Program-made: the position numbers and the translations under genes
NCBI RefSeq assembly: GCF_016592155.1
Contig: NZ_AP024237.1
Span: forward strand, 2,666,001 to 2,730,000
Source of the DNA: Mycobacterium heckeshornense
Lineage (GTDB): Bacteria > Actinomycetota > Actinomycetes > Mycobacteriales > Mycobacteriaceae
Direction of reading: 5' to 3'
DNA length: 64,000 nucleotides
Shown: positions 1 through 8,891 of the stretch, piece after piece
Numbering within the stretch: the first letter of the stretch is position 1
Layout: each line of letters opens with the position of its first letter
Notes under the pieces: model-generated
Databases searched by the model: none
Seen by the model: the letters and a program-made list of their open reading frames with translations, nothing else
What the model was told of the DNA's origin: nothing

Positions 1-70
1 GGTCGTTCCAGATGCGGCGAATCGCCGCCTCGGTGTCGGCGTTGAACACCAGCTCGATCGAGTGAACCAT
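1..70 (-). CDS. Rv1571-type protein, N-terminal fragment (window edge)
   Basis: Only the first 23 codons are present; the gene runs off the left edge. Translation from the ATG at 70 gives [20 protein letters not shown] and onward, which resembles the start of the gene that follows bioD in M. tuberculosis (Rv1571, by memory a small 2'-5' RNA ligase/phosphoesterase-like protein). Its ATG overlaps the bioD stop by one base (TGATG), so it is probably translationally coupled as the last gene of the bioA-bioF-bioD operon. The function cannot be judged from this fragment. Confidence 0.6.
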   Translation of the reverse strand, partial: MVHSIELVFNADTEAAIRRIWND

Positions 71-750
71 CAGCCGACCAGCGCGCTCACCCAGTCCCTG
101 TCGAAAACCCGCGCGCTCATGGCGGCGAACTCCGCAGCGTCCATCGTCCCGGCCGAGGCCGGCAGCGCGGCGCGCACCGGTGCCAGCTTCGCCAGCACGC
201 ACCGGTTGGAGACATGCACGGTCGCCGGCCGGGCAGGCCAGCTGCCGATCACCAGTCCGGCACACGAAACGCCTTGGGCTGCAAGGGCTTCCAATGTCAG
301 CGCGGTATGGTTGAGGGTGCCTAGCTCGCAACGGGTCACCAGCAGCACTGCCGCGTCGAGGTCGGCGGCGAGGTCGCGCAACGTGACACCGTTGCGAGCC
401 AGTTCCACCAGCAGCCCGCCCGCGCCTTCGACCAGGGTCAACCGTGTCGGGCTGTCGGCGCCGCGGACCAGGCCCAGCAGGTCGTCGCGGGTGGGCAGGC
501 TCATGCCGGCGTGGTCGGCGGCCGCCGCCGGCGCCAGTGGCTGTGGATAGCGCGCCAGACCGGCCAGCCGCGTGACCCCGGATAACCGGGCCACCACGGC
601 AAGGTCGTCGTCGCCGGCGTCCGTGCCGGTCTGCACCGGTTTGCATACCGCCACATCGATGCCGGCTTGGCGCGCGTGACAGGCCAGCGCCGCGGTGGCG
701 ATCGTCTTGCCCACCCCGGTGTCGGTGCCGGTGACGAGCAGGATTGTCAA
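70..750 (-). CDS. bioD: ATP-dependent dethiobiotin synthetase BioD
   Basis: Catalyses ATP- and CO2-dependent closure of the ureido ring of diaminopelargonate, the penultimate step of biotin synthesis, in the cytoplasm. The N-terminal P-loop [10 protein letters not shown] is visible at about residues 7-16. KPVQTGT follows near residue 38 and [11 protein letters not shown] in mid-protein, both typical of BioD. I chose the TTG start at 750 because it overlaps the bioF stop as TTGA and gives 226 residues, the length I recall for the Mtb enzyme. The longer upstream reading frame lies inside bioF and is not credible. Third gene of bioA-bioF-bioD. Confidence 0.95.
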   Translation of the reverse strand: MTILLVTGTDTGVGKTIATAALACHARQAGIDVAVCKPVQTGTDAGDDDLAVVARLSGVTRLAGLARYPQPLAPAAAADHAGMSLPTRDDLLGLVRGADSPTRLTLVEGAGGLLVELARNGVTLRDLAADLDAAVLLVTRCELGTLNHTALTLEALAAQGVSCAGLVIGSWPARPATVHVSNRCVLAKLAPVRAALPASAGTMDAAEFAAMSARVFDRDWVSALVG

Positions 751-1901
751 GGTCGTGCTGCGGCCAGCACATCGGTCAACACCGTTCGCGCCAGCTCGAG
801 ATCGTCGTCGTCCATCGACGCCCGCGCGGTCAATCGCAGCCGCGACGTCCCGGCGGGCACCGTCGGGGGGCGAAAACAGCCCACCCGCACGCCGGCATCC
901 AGGCAGGCGGCCGCCGCCGCCACCGCCACCTCCGGATCCCCGAGGATCACCGGCACCACCGCCGACTCCGGTACCTGGCTTACGCCGCAGATCCGGGCAA
1001 GGCTGCGCGCATGCCGGAGCACCGCGTCGGGCCGCCACGGCTCGGCCGCCAGCACCCGCAGCGCGGCCAGGGCCGCGCCCGCCGCGGCCGGTGCCAGACC
1101 GGTGTCGAAGATGAACGCCCGCGCCGCGTCGATCAGGTGATCCCGGACCTCGGCCGACCCGAGCACCGCGCCGCCCTGGCTGCCGAGCGCCTTGGACAAC
1201 GTAGCCGTGATGACCACATCGGGCGCCCCGGCGAGCCCGAGCTCATGCACCAGCCCGCGTCCGCCCGCACCGCGCACCCCGAGGCCGTGCGCCTCGTCGA
1301 CGATGAGCAGCGCGCGGTGCCGTCGGCACACCTCGTGCAGCTGCTGCACCGGCGCCAGGGCGCCGTCGGCGGAAAACACCGAATCGGTGACGACGACGGC
1401 GCGGTCCTCCTGCCGCGATGCCAGCGTCGCGTCCACCGCGTCGACGTCGCGGTGCGGTGTCACCACCACCCGGGCCCGAGACAGACGGCAGGCGTCGACC
1501 AGCGAGGCGTGCGACTGCGCGTCGGACACCAGCAGCGACCCGGGACCCGACAAGCCGACCACCGCCCCCAGGTTGGCGGTGTAACCAGAGGAAAACACCA
1601 AACCTGTTGGTGCACCGACGAATTCGGCTAGTGCGCACTCGAGTTCGTGGTGCAGCTCGGTGTCGCCGGTGACCAGCCGTGAACCGGTGGAGCCCGCGCC
1701 CCACGTACGCAGCGCCTGCACACCGGCGTCGATGACCTCGGGATGCCGGCAAAGACCGAGGTAGTCGTTGGACGCCAGGTCCAGCTCGGCGGCCACCGCC
1801 GGGCGCGGCCGCAGCGAGCGCCGCAACCCGGCCCGCCGGCGCTGCTGTTCTACCGCCCGTAACCAGGCCAGCGGTGAGGTCTCGATCGGCGCGCGCGTCA
1901 T
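747..1901 (-). CDS. bioF: 8-amino-7-oxononanoate synthase BioF
   Basis: PLP enzyme condensing L-alanine with pimeloyl thioester to give 8-amino-7-oxononanoate, the first committed ring step of biotin synthesis. The 384-residue product shows [11 protein letters not shown] near residue 45, the aminotransferase-fold motif [11 protein letters not shown] in mid-protein and the PLP-lysine segment [11 protein letters not shown]. The ATG at 1901 lies 8 bp after the bioA stop, consistent with one transcript. Length and motifs match mycobacterial BioF1 (Rv1569). Downstream bioD overlaps by 4 bases. Confidence 0.95.
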   Translation of the reverse strand: MTRAPIETSPLAWLRAVEQQRRRAGLRRSLRPRPAVAAELDLASNDYLGLCRHPEVIDAGVQALRTWGAGSTGSRLVTGDTELHHELECALAEFVGAPTGLVFSSGYTANLGAVVGLSGPGSLLVSDAQSHASLVDACRLSRARVVVTPHRDVDAVDATLASRQEDRAVVVTDSVFSADGALAPVQQLHEVCRRHRALLIVDEAHGLGVRGAGGRGLVHELGLAGAPDVVITATLSKALGSQGGAVLGSAEVRDHLIDAARAFIFDTGLAPAAAGAALAALRVLAAEPWRPDAVLRHARSLARICGVSQVPESAVVPVILGDPEVAVAAAAACLDAGVRVGCFRPPTVPAGTSRLRLTARASMDDDDLELARTVLTDVLAAARP

Positions 1902-1909
1902 GTCGGCGT

Positions 1910-3196
1910 TCAGCCTACGAGGCGAGCCACCTCGACCATCGCCGAGGTGATCTGCGCGATCTCGTCGGCCCCGCAGATGAACGGCGGCATCGCGTAGATG
2001 AGGTTGCGGAACGGTCGCAGCCACACGCCGTGGTCCAGCGCGGCCGGGGTGGCGACGGCCAAATCGACGGGCCGGTCGCATTCGATGACGCCGATGGCGC
2101 CGCATACCCGCACATCGGTCACGGCCGGCAGCGCCCGGGCCGGCTGCAGCCCGGCGGTGAGCCCGGCGCTGATCTCGCCCACCGCCGCGCGCCAGTCGTG
2201 CCGCAGCAGCAACTCGATACTGGCCACCGACACCGCGCAGGCCAGCGGGTTGGCCATGAAGGTGGGCCCGTGCAGCAGCGGACCCGCGGCGCTGATGCCG
2301 TGTGCGACGTCAGCGGTGCACAGCGTTGCGGCCAGGCTCAGGTAGCCACCGGTGAGCGCCTTGCCGACACACATGATGTCCGGGCTGACCTCGACGTGGT
2401 CGGCGGCGAACAGCTCGCCGGTGCGCCCGAAACCGGTGGCGATCTCGTCGAAGATCAGCAACACCCCGTGCCGGCCGCAGATGTCGCGCAGGTCCACCAG
2501 GTAGCGGGGGTCGTGGAAGCGCATCCCGCCCGCGCCCTGCACCACCGGTTCGACGACCACGGCCGCCAGCTCGCCGGCGTGCTCGGCCAGCTGAGCCTCG
2601 AACGCCGCGCTGTAGCCCGGGTCGTAGTCGCGCGGCACCTGCGGGGCGAACACCTGCTCGGCGAGCACGTCGGTCCACAGCGAGTGCATGCCGCCGTCGG
2701 GATCGCAGATGCTCATCGAGGTGAACGTGTCGCCGTGGTAGCCGCCGCGCCAGGTCATCAGCCGCGTCTTGCCGGTCCGGCCTTGACTGCGCCAGTACTG
2801 CAACGCCATCTTCACCGCGACTTCGACCGACACCGACCCGGAGTCGCAGAAAAACACCGTTTCCAGCCCGGCCGGGGTGATGTCCACCAGTAGCTGGGCC
2901 AGCCGCGCCGCGGGCTCATGGGTGAGGCCGCCGAACATGACATGGTTCATCGTGTCCAGTTGCGTGGTCAGCGCGGCGTCAAGGACCGGGTGGCCATGAC
3001 CGTGGATCGCGGTCCACCATGAGCTCATCGCGTCCAGCGCGTCGATCGGCTCGCCGTCGCGGATCAGGGTCAGCCACGCGCCGCGCGCGCCGACGGCCAC
3101 CACCGGCGGCACCGCCTCGGCGCCGATCGTGCTGTACGGGTGCCACAGGTGGGCGGCGTCGATCGCGCTGATCTGCGCTGGCGTCAACGCGGGCAC
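1910..3196 (-). CDS. bioA: adenosylmethionine-8-amino-7-oxononanoate aminotransferase BioA
   Basis: Transfers an amino group from SAM to 8-amino-7-oxononanoate to make diaminopelargonate (class III PLP aminotransferase). Visible motifs: [10 protein letters not shown] at the N-terminus, [13 protein letters not shown] in the substrate site, [12 protein letters not shown] (cofactor Asp) and [10 protein letters not shown] with the PLP lysine near residue 277. The reading frame could begin at an ATG at 3274, but that would overlap the divergent gene's start. The GTG at 3196 gives an N-terminus (VPALTPAQ) aligning with Mtb BioA (Rv1568). First gene of the biotin operon; a palindrome lies in the divergent promoter region. 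Confidence 0.95.
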   Translation of the reverse strand: MPALTPAQISAIDAAHLWHPYSTIGAEAVPPVVAVGARGAWLTLIRDGEPIDALDAMSSWWTAIHGHGHPVLDAALTTQLDTMNHVMFGGLTHEPAARLAQLLVDITPAGLETVFFCDSGSVSVEVAVKMALQYWRSQGRTGKTRLMTWRGGYHGDTFTSMSICDPDGGMHSLWTDVLAEQVFAPQVPRDYDPGYSAAFEAQLAEHAGELAAVVVEPVVQGAGGMRFHDPRYLVDLRDICGRHGVLLIFDEIATGFGRTGELFAADHVEVSPDIMCVGKALTGGYLSLAATLCTADVAHGISAAGPLLHGPTFMANPLACAVSVASIELLLRHDWRAAVGEISAGLTAGLQPARALPAVTDVRVCGAIGVIECDRPVDLAVATPAALDHGVWLRPFRNLIYAMPPFICGADEIAQITSAMVEVARLVG

Positions 3197-3229
3197 GATG
3201 ACCGAGCGTAATCCAGCCGGTATGCGGCC

Positions 3230-3248
3230 GCCGGTTCGCGGAACCGGC
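3230..3248. promoter_or_regulatory. palindrome in bioA / membrane-protein divergent promoter region
   Basis: Perfect inverted repeat gccggttc-gcg-gaaccggc (8-bp arms, 3-bp spacer) lies 34 bp upstream of the bioA GTG and 25 bp upstream of the divergent ATG. Position and symmetry suit a dimeric repressor site. Mycobacteria control biotin genes with the TetR-type BioQ, but the half-site orientation here does not clearly match the BioQ operators I remember. The regulator is therefore unassigned. Confidence 0.4.
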
Positions 3249-3272
3249 CACCATCGGGGAGCATTGACCGGC

Positions 3273-3680
3273 ATGGCCTTGCCGGATGAGCCTCGTCACC
3301 CCTACCCGGGCAACAGCCGCCCGCCGAAACGTCGGCTGCGGCTGGCTCGCTGGGACGTGATCTGCACCGTTGCCACGCTGACGCTGGTCATTGTCGCGGC
3401 CACCACGACGACGTTGCCGTCGCGGCTTTTCGGCTTTGTGGCCGACGTCTGCGCGGCGGACAGTTGCGCCCCCGCACCGTTGGGCATCAACTACTGGATC
3501 TACCCGGTGGTATGGGGCGGTTTGGGTGCGGCGTGCGCCGCGGCGGTCATCGGCCCGTTCGTGTCCCTGGTGAAGGGCTGGTACCTGTTCTTCTGGCCGC
3601 TGCTGGCGGTGGCCATCGTCGCCCTCAGCTCGGTGGCCGGGTCGGTGATGACCGCATTCAGCGAACAGTACGGTCATTGA
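3273..3680 (+). CDS. small integral membrane protein (Rv1567c-type)
   Basis: 135 residues from the ATG at 3273. A basic, proline-rich N-terminal tail (about residues 1-28) precedes three hydrophobic stretches: near 32-50, near 78-100 across [17 protein letters not shown], and near 107-128. A short extracytoplasmic CAADSCAP segment between the first two carries two cysteines that could form a disulfide. It is divergent from bioA, the arrangement I recall for Rv1567c in Mtb, which supports a conserved mycobacterial membrane protein of unknown role. Longer upstream starts exist in frame but would run into bioA. Confidence 0.75.
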   Translation: MALPDEPRHPYPGNSRPPKRRLRLARWDVICTVATLTLVIVAATTTTLPSRLFGFVADVCAADSCAPAPLGINYWIYPVVWGGLGAACAAAVIGPFVSLVKGWYLFFWPLLAVAIVALSSVAGSVMTAFSEQYGH

Positions 3681-3894
3681 CGCCGCGTCGCCGACGTGAG
3701 ACCGAAATCACAACGGACCGCAGAGGATTCGGCCACCAGCGGTCACCGTTCGGTCACAGTACGACAAAAATCCTTCGCACGGCCGCCCCGGCAGTGGCCA
3801 CCACGACCATCTGTTGTCAAAGTGTCTGTAGTGACTCGTGTGACTGCCGTGGCGGTCGTGCACGGAGCGTTGTGACCGAGAGGGGTGGATTCGA

Positions 3895-4398
3895 ATGAGG
3901 CGCAGCTACGCCGCCGCCATCGGTGCGGCCGCGTTGGCGGCGGGGTTGGCCGGCACGCCCGGCATGGCGAGCGCTGATACGAACGTCGTGTCAGCCAGCC
4001 ACCAGCAGGCCATCAACTACGTGATCCAGCGCGCGTTGTCCCAGCGCGGCGTGCCGTACCTGTACGGCGGGGGCAACGTCGCGGGGCCGACCCGCGGCAC
4101 CGGCCTACACGCCAACACCGTCGGATTCGACGCCTCGGGCCTGGTTCAGTACGCCTTCGCCGGCGCCGGCATCAAGATGCCGCGGACCTCGGGCGAGCAG
4201 TGCAACGTCGGCCGCAAAATCCCGCCGGCGCAGGCCCGACCGGGCGACCTGATCTGCTATGGCCCCGGCGGCAGCCAAAGCGTCGCGATCTACCTCGGCA
4301 ACGGACAGATGATCGAGGCCACTGATCCGGCGGTGACGGTGTCGGCGGCACGCACCACCAACATGACGCCCTACCTGACCCGGATCATCGACTCCTGA
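3895..4398 (+). CDS. ripD: RipD-like NlpC/P60 protein, catalytically degenerate
   Basis: Exported 167-residue protein with a signal peptide (residues 1-27, ending GMASA-DT) and one NlpC/P60 domain. In active paralogues such as RipA the catalytic Cys lies in a D-C-S-G-L motif; here it reads FDASGL, so Cys is Ala. The position normally carrying the catalytic His before VAIYLGNG is Ser (GGSQSVAIYLGNG). This agrees with Mtb RipD (Rv1566c), known to bind peptidoglycan without hydrolase activity. A GAGAGGGG-type ribosome site lies about 9 bp before the ATG. Probably a cell-wall-binding, non-catalytic protein. Confidence 0.9.
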   Translation: MRRSYAAAIGAAALAAGLAGTPGMASADTNVVSASHQQAINYVIQRALSQRGVPYLYGGGNVAGPTRGTGLHANTVGFDASGLVQYAFAGAGIKMPRTSGEQCNVGRKIPPAQARPGDLICYGPGGSQSVAIYLGNGQMIEATDPAVTVSAARTTNMTPYLTRIIDS

Positions 4399-4403
4399 CT
4401 TGC

Positions 4404-4465
4404 GCCGAGCAGACGCAAAAGCGGCCATGTGGGCCAGGATGGGGGTGCTTTTGCGTCCGCTCGGC
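4404..4465. repeat. 62-bp extragenic inverted repeat, terminator-like
   Basis: Two 19-base arms (4404-4422 and 4447-4465) pair with a single mismatch: gccgagcagacgcaaaagc against the complement of gcttttgcgtccgctcggc. They enclose a 24-base loop that itself contains ggcc-atgtg-ggcc. The repeat starts 5 bp after the ripD stop. Similar acgcaaaa/ttttgcgt palindromes are familiar from intergenic regions of mycobacterial genomes. It could terminate ripD transcription although no U-tract follows. Confidence 0.7.
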
Positions 4466-4498
4466 CGGGGAACCGGTTAGGTAGATTGTCTGGCGATC

Positions 4499-6661
4499 AT
4501 GCTGACCCTCCCCGCGATCCGCCCGGTTGCCGCTCGCCGGCCTGCCGCTGCCGCGAGCGGTGCTCGCCAGTCAGGGTTCTACCGCCACGACCTGGACGGC
4601 CTGCGCGGCATCGCGATCGCGCTGGTCGCGATGTTCCACGTCTGGTTCGGCCGGGTGTCCGGCGGGGTCGACGTGTTCTTGGCGCTGTCGGGATTCTTCT
4701 TCGGCGGCAAGGTGTTGCGGACCGCGCTCAACCCGGTGGCGTCGCTGTCACCCGTGCCGGAGGCAATCCGGCTGGTGCGACGGCTGCTGCCCGCACTGGT
4801 CGTCGTGCTTGCCGGGTCCGCGGTGCTGACCATCCTGATCCAGCCGCAGACCCGGTGGGAAACCTTCGCCGACCAGAGCCTGGCCAGCCTTGGCTACTTC
4901 CAGAACTGGGAGCTGGCCCGCACAGCAGGCGACTACCTGCGGGCCGGGGAGGCCGTCAGCCCGCTGCAGCACATCTGGTCGATGTCGGTGCAGGGCCAGT
5001 TCTACCTCGCGTTTTTGGCGCTGGTGTTCGGTTGTGCGTACGCGCTGCGCCGATCTCTCGGCCCGCGGCTGCGGACGCTGTTCGTCGTGCTGCTCGGCGC
5101 GCTGACCGCGGCGTCGTTCGGGTATGCGATCCTCGCCCACCAGACCAACCAGGCGATGGCCTACTACGACAGTTTCGCGCGGGCATGGGAGCTGCTGCTG
5201 GGAGCGCTCGTCGGCGCGCTGGTGCCCTACATCCGCTGGCCGATGTGGCTGCGCACGCTGCTCGCCACGGTCGCGCTGGCAGCGATCCTGTCCTGCGGTG
5301 CGCTCATCGACGGCGTCAGGGAATTCCCGGGGCCGTGGGCGTTGGTACCGGTGGGCGCGACGGTGCTGATGATCCTCGCCGGCGCCAACCGCCACGCCGA
5401 CCCGGACATCGGCGGTCGCATGCCGCTGCCCAACCGGCTGCTGGCTGCGGGCCCGTTGATGACGCTCGGCGCCATGGCCTATTCGCTGTACCTGTGGCAC
5501 TGGCCGCTGCTGATCTTCTGGCTGGCCTATACCGGGCATCGGCGCGCCAACGTCGTCGAGGGCACGGCCGTGCTGGTCATCTCCGGCGTGCTCGCCTATT
5601 TCACGATGCGCTACGTCGAGGATCCGCTGCGCTACCGCGCCCCGGTCCACGCCGTGACGCAGGCGCCCGCGGTGCCCTGGCGGTCGCGGCTGCGCCGGCC
5701 GACGATGGCGCTGGGATCGGTGGTGGCGCTGCTGGGCGTAACCCTGACCGCGACCTCATTCACGTGGCGTGAGCACGTCACCGTGCAGCGCGCCGACGGC
5801 AAGGAGCTCAGCGGGCTCAGCGCACGCGACTACCCGGGGGCGCGTGCTCTGGTCAAGCATGTGCGGGTGCCCAAGCTGCGGATGCGGCCCACGGTGCTGG
5901 AAGCCAAAAACGATTTGCCGCTGTCGACCAAAGACGGCTGCATCAGCGACTGGGCCAACCCGGCGCTGATCAACTGCACCTACGGCGACGCCAACGCCAC
6001 ACGGACCATCGCGCTGGCCGGCGGGTCGCACGCCGAGCACTGGATCACCGCGCTGGATCTGCTCGGCCGCAGGCATCACTTCAAGGTCGTGACCTACCTC
6101 AAGATGGGCTGTCCGCTGTCCACCGAGGAAGTCCCGCTGATCATGGGCAACAACGCCGCCTACCCGCAGTGCCACGAGTGGGTGCAAAAGACGATGGCCA
6201 AGCTCATCGCCGACCGTCCGGACTACGTGTTCACCACGTCCACTCGACCGTGGAACATCAAACCTGGTGACGTGATGCCGGCGACCTATATCGGGATCTG
6301 GCAGACGTTCGCGGACAACAACATTCCCGTGCTGGCCATGCGGGACACGCCGTGGCTGGTCAAGGACGGCCGGCCGTTCGAACCCGCGGACTGCCTGGCC
6401 AAGGGCGGCAGCGCATCCTCGTGCGGGGTCAAACGCTCCGACGTGCTGGCCGATCACAACCCCACCCTGGACTTCGTCGAGCAGTTCCCGGGGCTCAAAC
6501 CGCTTGACCTCAGTGATGCGATCTGCCGCGCCGACATCTGTCGGGCCGTCGAGGGAAACGTGTTGATCTACCATGACGCTCATCACCTGTCGGCCACCTA
6601 CATGCGCACCCTCGCCGGTGAACTCGGACGGCAGATCGCGGCCGCCACCGGCTGGTGGTGA
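4499..6661 (+). CDS. membrane acyltransferase with C-terminal SGNH domain (Rv1565c-type)
   Basis: 720 residues. The N-terminal half is an acyltransferase-3 (OafA/YrhL) domain with about ten membrane helices, beginning with the family signature DLDGLRGIAIALVAMFH (residues 31-47) and GGVDVFLALSGFFFGGK. After residue 410 comes a soluble extracytoplasmic SGNH-hydrolase-like domain: the block-I equivalent is GGSHAEHW and the block-V D-x-x-H is DAHHLS near the C-terminus. Family members O-acylate surface sugars or cell-wall polymers; the substrate here is unknown. Co-directional with ripD and treX. Confidence 0.9.
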   Translation: MLTLPAIRPVAARRPAAAASGARQSGFYRHDLDGLRGIAIALVAMFHVWFGRVSGGVDVFLALSGFFFGGKVLRTALNPVASLSPVPEAIRLVRRLLPALVVVLAGSAVLTILIQPQTRWETFADQSLASLGYFQNWELARTAGDYLRAGEAVSPLQHIWSMSVQGQFYLAFLALVFGCAYALRRSLGPRLRTLFVVLLGALTAASFGYAILAHQTNQAMAYYDSFARAWELLLGALVGALVPYIRWPMWLRTLLATVALAAILSCGALIDGVREFPGPWALVPVGATVLMILAGANRHADPDIGGRMPLPNRLLAAGPLMTLGAMAYSLYLWHWPLLIFWLAYTGHRRANVVEGTAVLVISGVLAYFTMRYVEDPLRYRAPVHAVTQAPAVPWRSRLRRPTMALGSVVALLGVTLTATSFTWREHVTVQRADGKELSGLSARDYPGARALVKHVRVPKLRMRPTVLEAKNDLPLSTKDGCISDWANPALINCTYGDANATRTIALAGGSHAEHWITALDLLGRRHHFKVVTYLKMGCPLSTEEVPLIMGNNAAYPQCHEWVQKTMAKLIADRPDYVFTTSTRPWNIKPGDVMPATYIGIWQTFADNNIPVLAMRDTPWLVKDGRPFEPADCLAKGGSASSCGVKRSDVLADHNPTLDFVEQFPGLKPLDLSDAICRADICRAVEGNVLIYHDAHHLSATYMRTLAGELGRQIAAATGWW

Positions 6662-6698
6662 GGCCTGAGCGTCTGCCACGCGACGCGGATACAGTCGA

Positions 6699-8888
6699 GT
6701 GATGCCGCCGAGACAACCGAACACGGACATGACTGACACCGCACCAACGCTGCCCACCGTGTGGCCGGGCAACAGCTATCCGCTCGGCGCCACCTACGAC
6801 GGTGCGGGCACCAACTTCGCGCTGTTCTCCGAGATCGCCCACAAAGTCGAGCTGTGCTTGATCGACGACAACACCGAAACCCGCATCAACCTCGACGAGG
6901 TCGACGGCTACGTCTGGCACGCCTATCTGCCGGGCGTCGGACCCGGCCAGCGCTACGGGTTTCGGGTGCACGGCCCGTTCGAGCCGGCGGCCGGCCATCG
7001 GTGCGATCCGAGCAAGCTGCTGCTGGACCCCTACGGCAAGGCCTTTCACGGCGAGTTCGACTTCTGCCAGGCGCTGTTCTCCTACGACATGCAATTCGTC
7101 AACTCCGAAGGCGCCGAACCCGGAGAGACCGGCACTCCGCCCATGGTCGACTCACTGGGGCACACCATGACCAGCGTGGTGATCAATCCGTTCTTCGACT
7201 GGGCATTCGACCGGGCGCCGCGCACCCCCTACCACGAAACGGTGATCTACGAAGCACACGTCAAGGGCATGACGCAGACCCACCCGGCGATCCCCGAGGA
7301 GCTGCGCGGCACCTACGCCGGCCTGGCCCACCCGGCGATCATCGACCATCTCAAGTCCCTGAACGTCACGGCGATCGAATTGATGCCGGTGCACCAGTTC
7401 ATGCACGACAGTCGGCTGCTGGAGATGGGCCTACGAAACTACTGGGGGTACAACACTTTCGGCTTCTTCGCCCCGCACCACGAATACGCGTCGTCTCGTG
7501 AGCCCGGCGGCGCGGTGGGCGAATTCAAAGCCATGGTCAGGACCTTCCACGAAGAAGGCATCGAGGTCATCCTCGACGTCGTCTACAACCACACCGCCGA
7601 GGGCAACCACCTCGGCCCGACCATCAACTTCCGCGGTATCGACAACGCTGCGTACTACCGGCTCGACGACGACGACCCACGCTTCTACAAGGATTTCACC
7701 GGCACCGGCAACAGCCTCAACGCCCGGCACCCGCACACTTTGCAGCTGATCATGGACTCGCTGCGCTACTGGGTGACCGAGATGCACGTCGACGGGTTCC
7801 GGTTCGACCTGGCCTCCACACTGGCCCGCGAATTCTACGACGTCGACCGACTGAGCGCGTTTTTCGACCTGGTGCAGCAAGACCCGGTGGTCAGTCAGGT
7901 CAAGTTGATCGCCGAACCGTGGGATGTCGGCGAAGGTGGCTACCAGGTAGGCAACTTCCCGGGTTTATGGACCGAATGGAACGGGAAATACCGCGATACT
8001 GTGCGTGACTACTGGCGCGGTGAGCCGGCGACCCTTGGCGAATTCGCTTCCCGACTGACCGGGTCGTCGGACCTCTACGAGGCGACCGGCCGGCGGCCAA
8101 GTGCCAGTATCAATTTCGTCACCTGCCACGACGGGTTCACGCTGGCCGACCTGGTCTCGTACAACGAGAAGCACAACGAAGCCAACGGCGAGGACAACCT
8201 CGACGGAGAAAGCCACAACCGGTCATGGAACTGCGGCGTCGAGGGTCCCACCGACGACCCCGAAATTTTGGCGCTGCGCGGCCGTCAAATGCGCAACATC
8301 CTGGCCACCCTGATGGTCAGTCAAGGCACCCCGATGATCGCCCATGGCGACGAGTTCGGGCGCACCCAGCACGGCAACAACAACGTCTACTGTCAAGACT
8401 CCGAGCTGTCCTGGATGGACTGGTCGCTGGCGGAGAAGAATGCCGATTTGCTTGCCTTCACCCGCAAAGTGACACAATTTCGCAAAAACCATCCGGTGTT
8501 TCGTCGCCGCCGCTTCTTCGAGGGCCGGCCCATGCGCCGCGACGACGAGCTGCGCGACATCGCGTGGCTGACAGCAAGCGGACGCGAGATGACCCAGGAG
8601 GACTGGGACAGGGGTTTCGACAAGTGCGTGGCGGTATTCCTCAACGGCAACGCCATTCGCGAACCCGACGCGCGCGGCGAGCGCATCGTCGACGACTCGT
8701 TCCTGTTGTGTTTCAACGCTCACGACGACCAGGTTGAGTTCGTGATTCCCGACGGCGATTACGCCAACGAGTGGACTGCAGAGCTGGACACCACCGATCC
8801 CACTGGCGCTGCGGACCTGGTCATCAACGCGGGCGACAAGGTCGCCGTCGCGGGCCGTTCGGTGCTTATCCTGCGTAAGACCGCCTGA
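6699..8888 (+). CDS. treX: glycogen debranching enzyme TreX/GlgX
   Basis: GH13 enzyme hydrolysing alpha-1,6 branches of glycogen, feeding linear maltodextrins to TreY and TreZ. It has an N-terminal CBM48-like module (PLGATYDGAGTNFALFSE) and then the catalytic barrel with DVVYNHTAEG, DGFRFDLAST (nucleophile Asp), IAEPWDVGEGG (acid/base Glu) and CHDGFTLADL. Full length 729 residues against about 721 in Mtb Rv1564c. The start is uncertain: ATGs at 6699, 6702 and 6729 are in frame and none has a strong ribosome site. First gene of treX-treY-treZ. Confidence 0.93.
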   Translation: MMPPRQPNTDMTDTAPTLPTVWPGNSYPLGATYDGAGTNFALFSEIAHKVELCLIDDNTETRINLDEVDGYVWHAYLPGVGPGQRYGFRVHGPFEPAAGHRCDPSKLLLDPYGKAFHGEFDFCQALFSYDMQFVNSEGAEPGETGTPPMVDSLGHTMTSVVINPFFDWAFDRAPRTPYHETVIYEAHVKGMTQTHPAIPEELRGTYAGLAHPAIIDHLKSLNVTAIELMPVHQFMHDSRLLEMGLRNYWGYNTFGFFAPHHEYASSREPGGAVGEFKAMVRTFHEEGIEVILDVVYNHTAEGNHLGPTINFRGIDNAAYYRLDDDDPRFYKDFTGTGNSLNARHPHTLQLIMDSLRYWVTEMHVDGFRFDLASTLAREFYDVDRLSAFFDLVQQDPVVSQVKLIAEPWDVGEGGYQVGNFPGLWTEWNGKYRDTVRDYWRGEPATLGEFASRLTGSSDLYEATGRRPSASINFVTCHDGFTLADLVSYNEKHNEANGEDNLDGESHNRSWNCGVEGPTDDPEILALRGRQMRNILATLMVSQGTPMIAHGDEFGRTQHGNNNVYCQDSELSWMDWSLAEKNADLLAFTRKVTQFRKNHPVFRRRRFFEGRPMRRDDELRDIAWLTASGREMTQEDWDRGFDKCVAVFLNGNAIREPDARGERIVDDSFLLCFNAHDDQVEFVIPDGDYANEWTAELDTTDPTGAADLVINAGDKVAVAGRSVLILRKTA

Positions 8889-8891
8889 CAT

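Noticed and set aside
744..1631. Plus-strand ORFs opposite bioF and bioD
   Set aside because: Low-complexity, Arg/Pro-rich shadows of well-recognised biotin genes.
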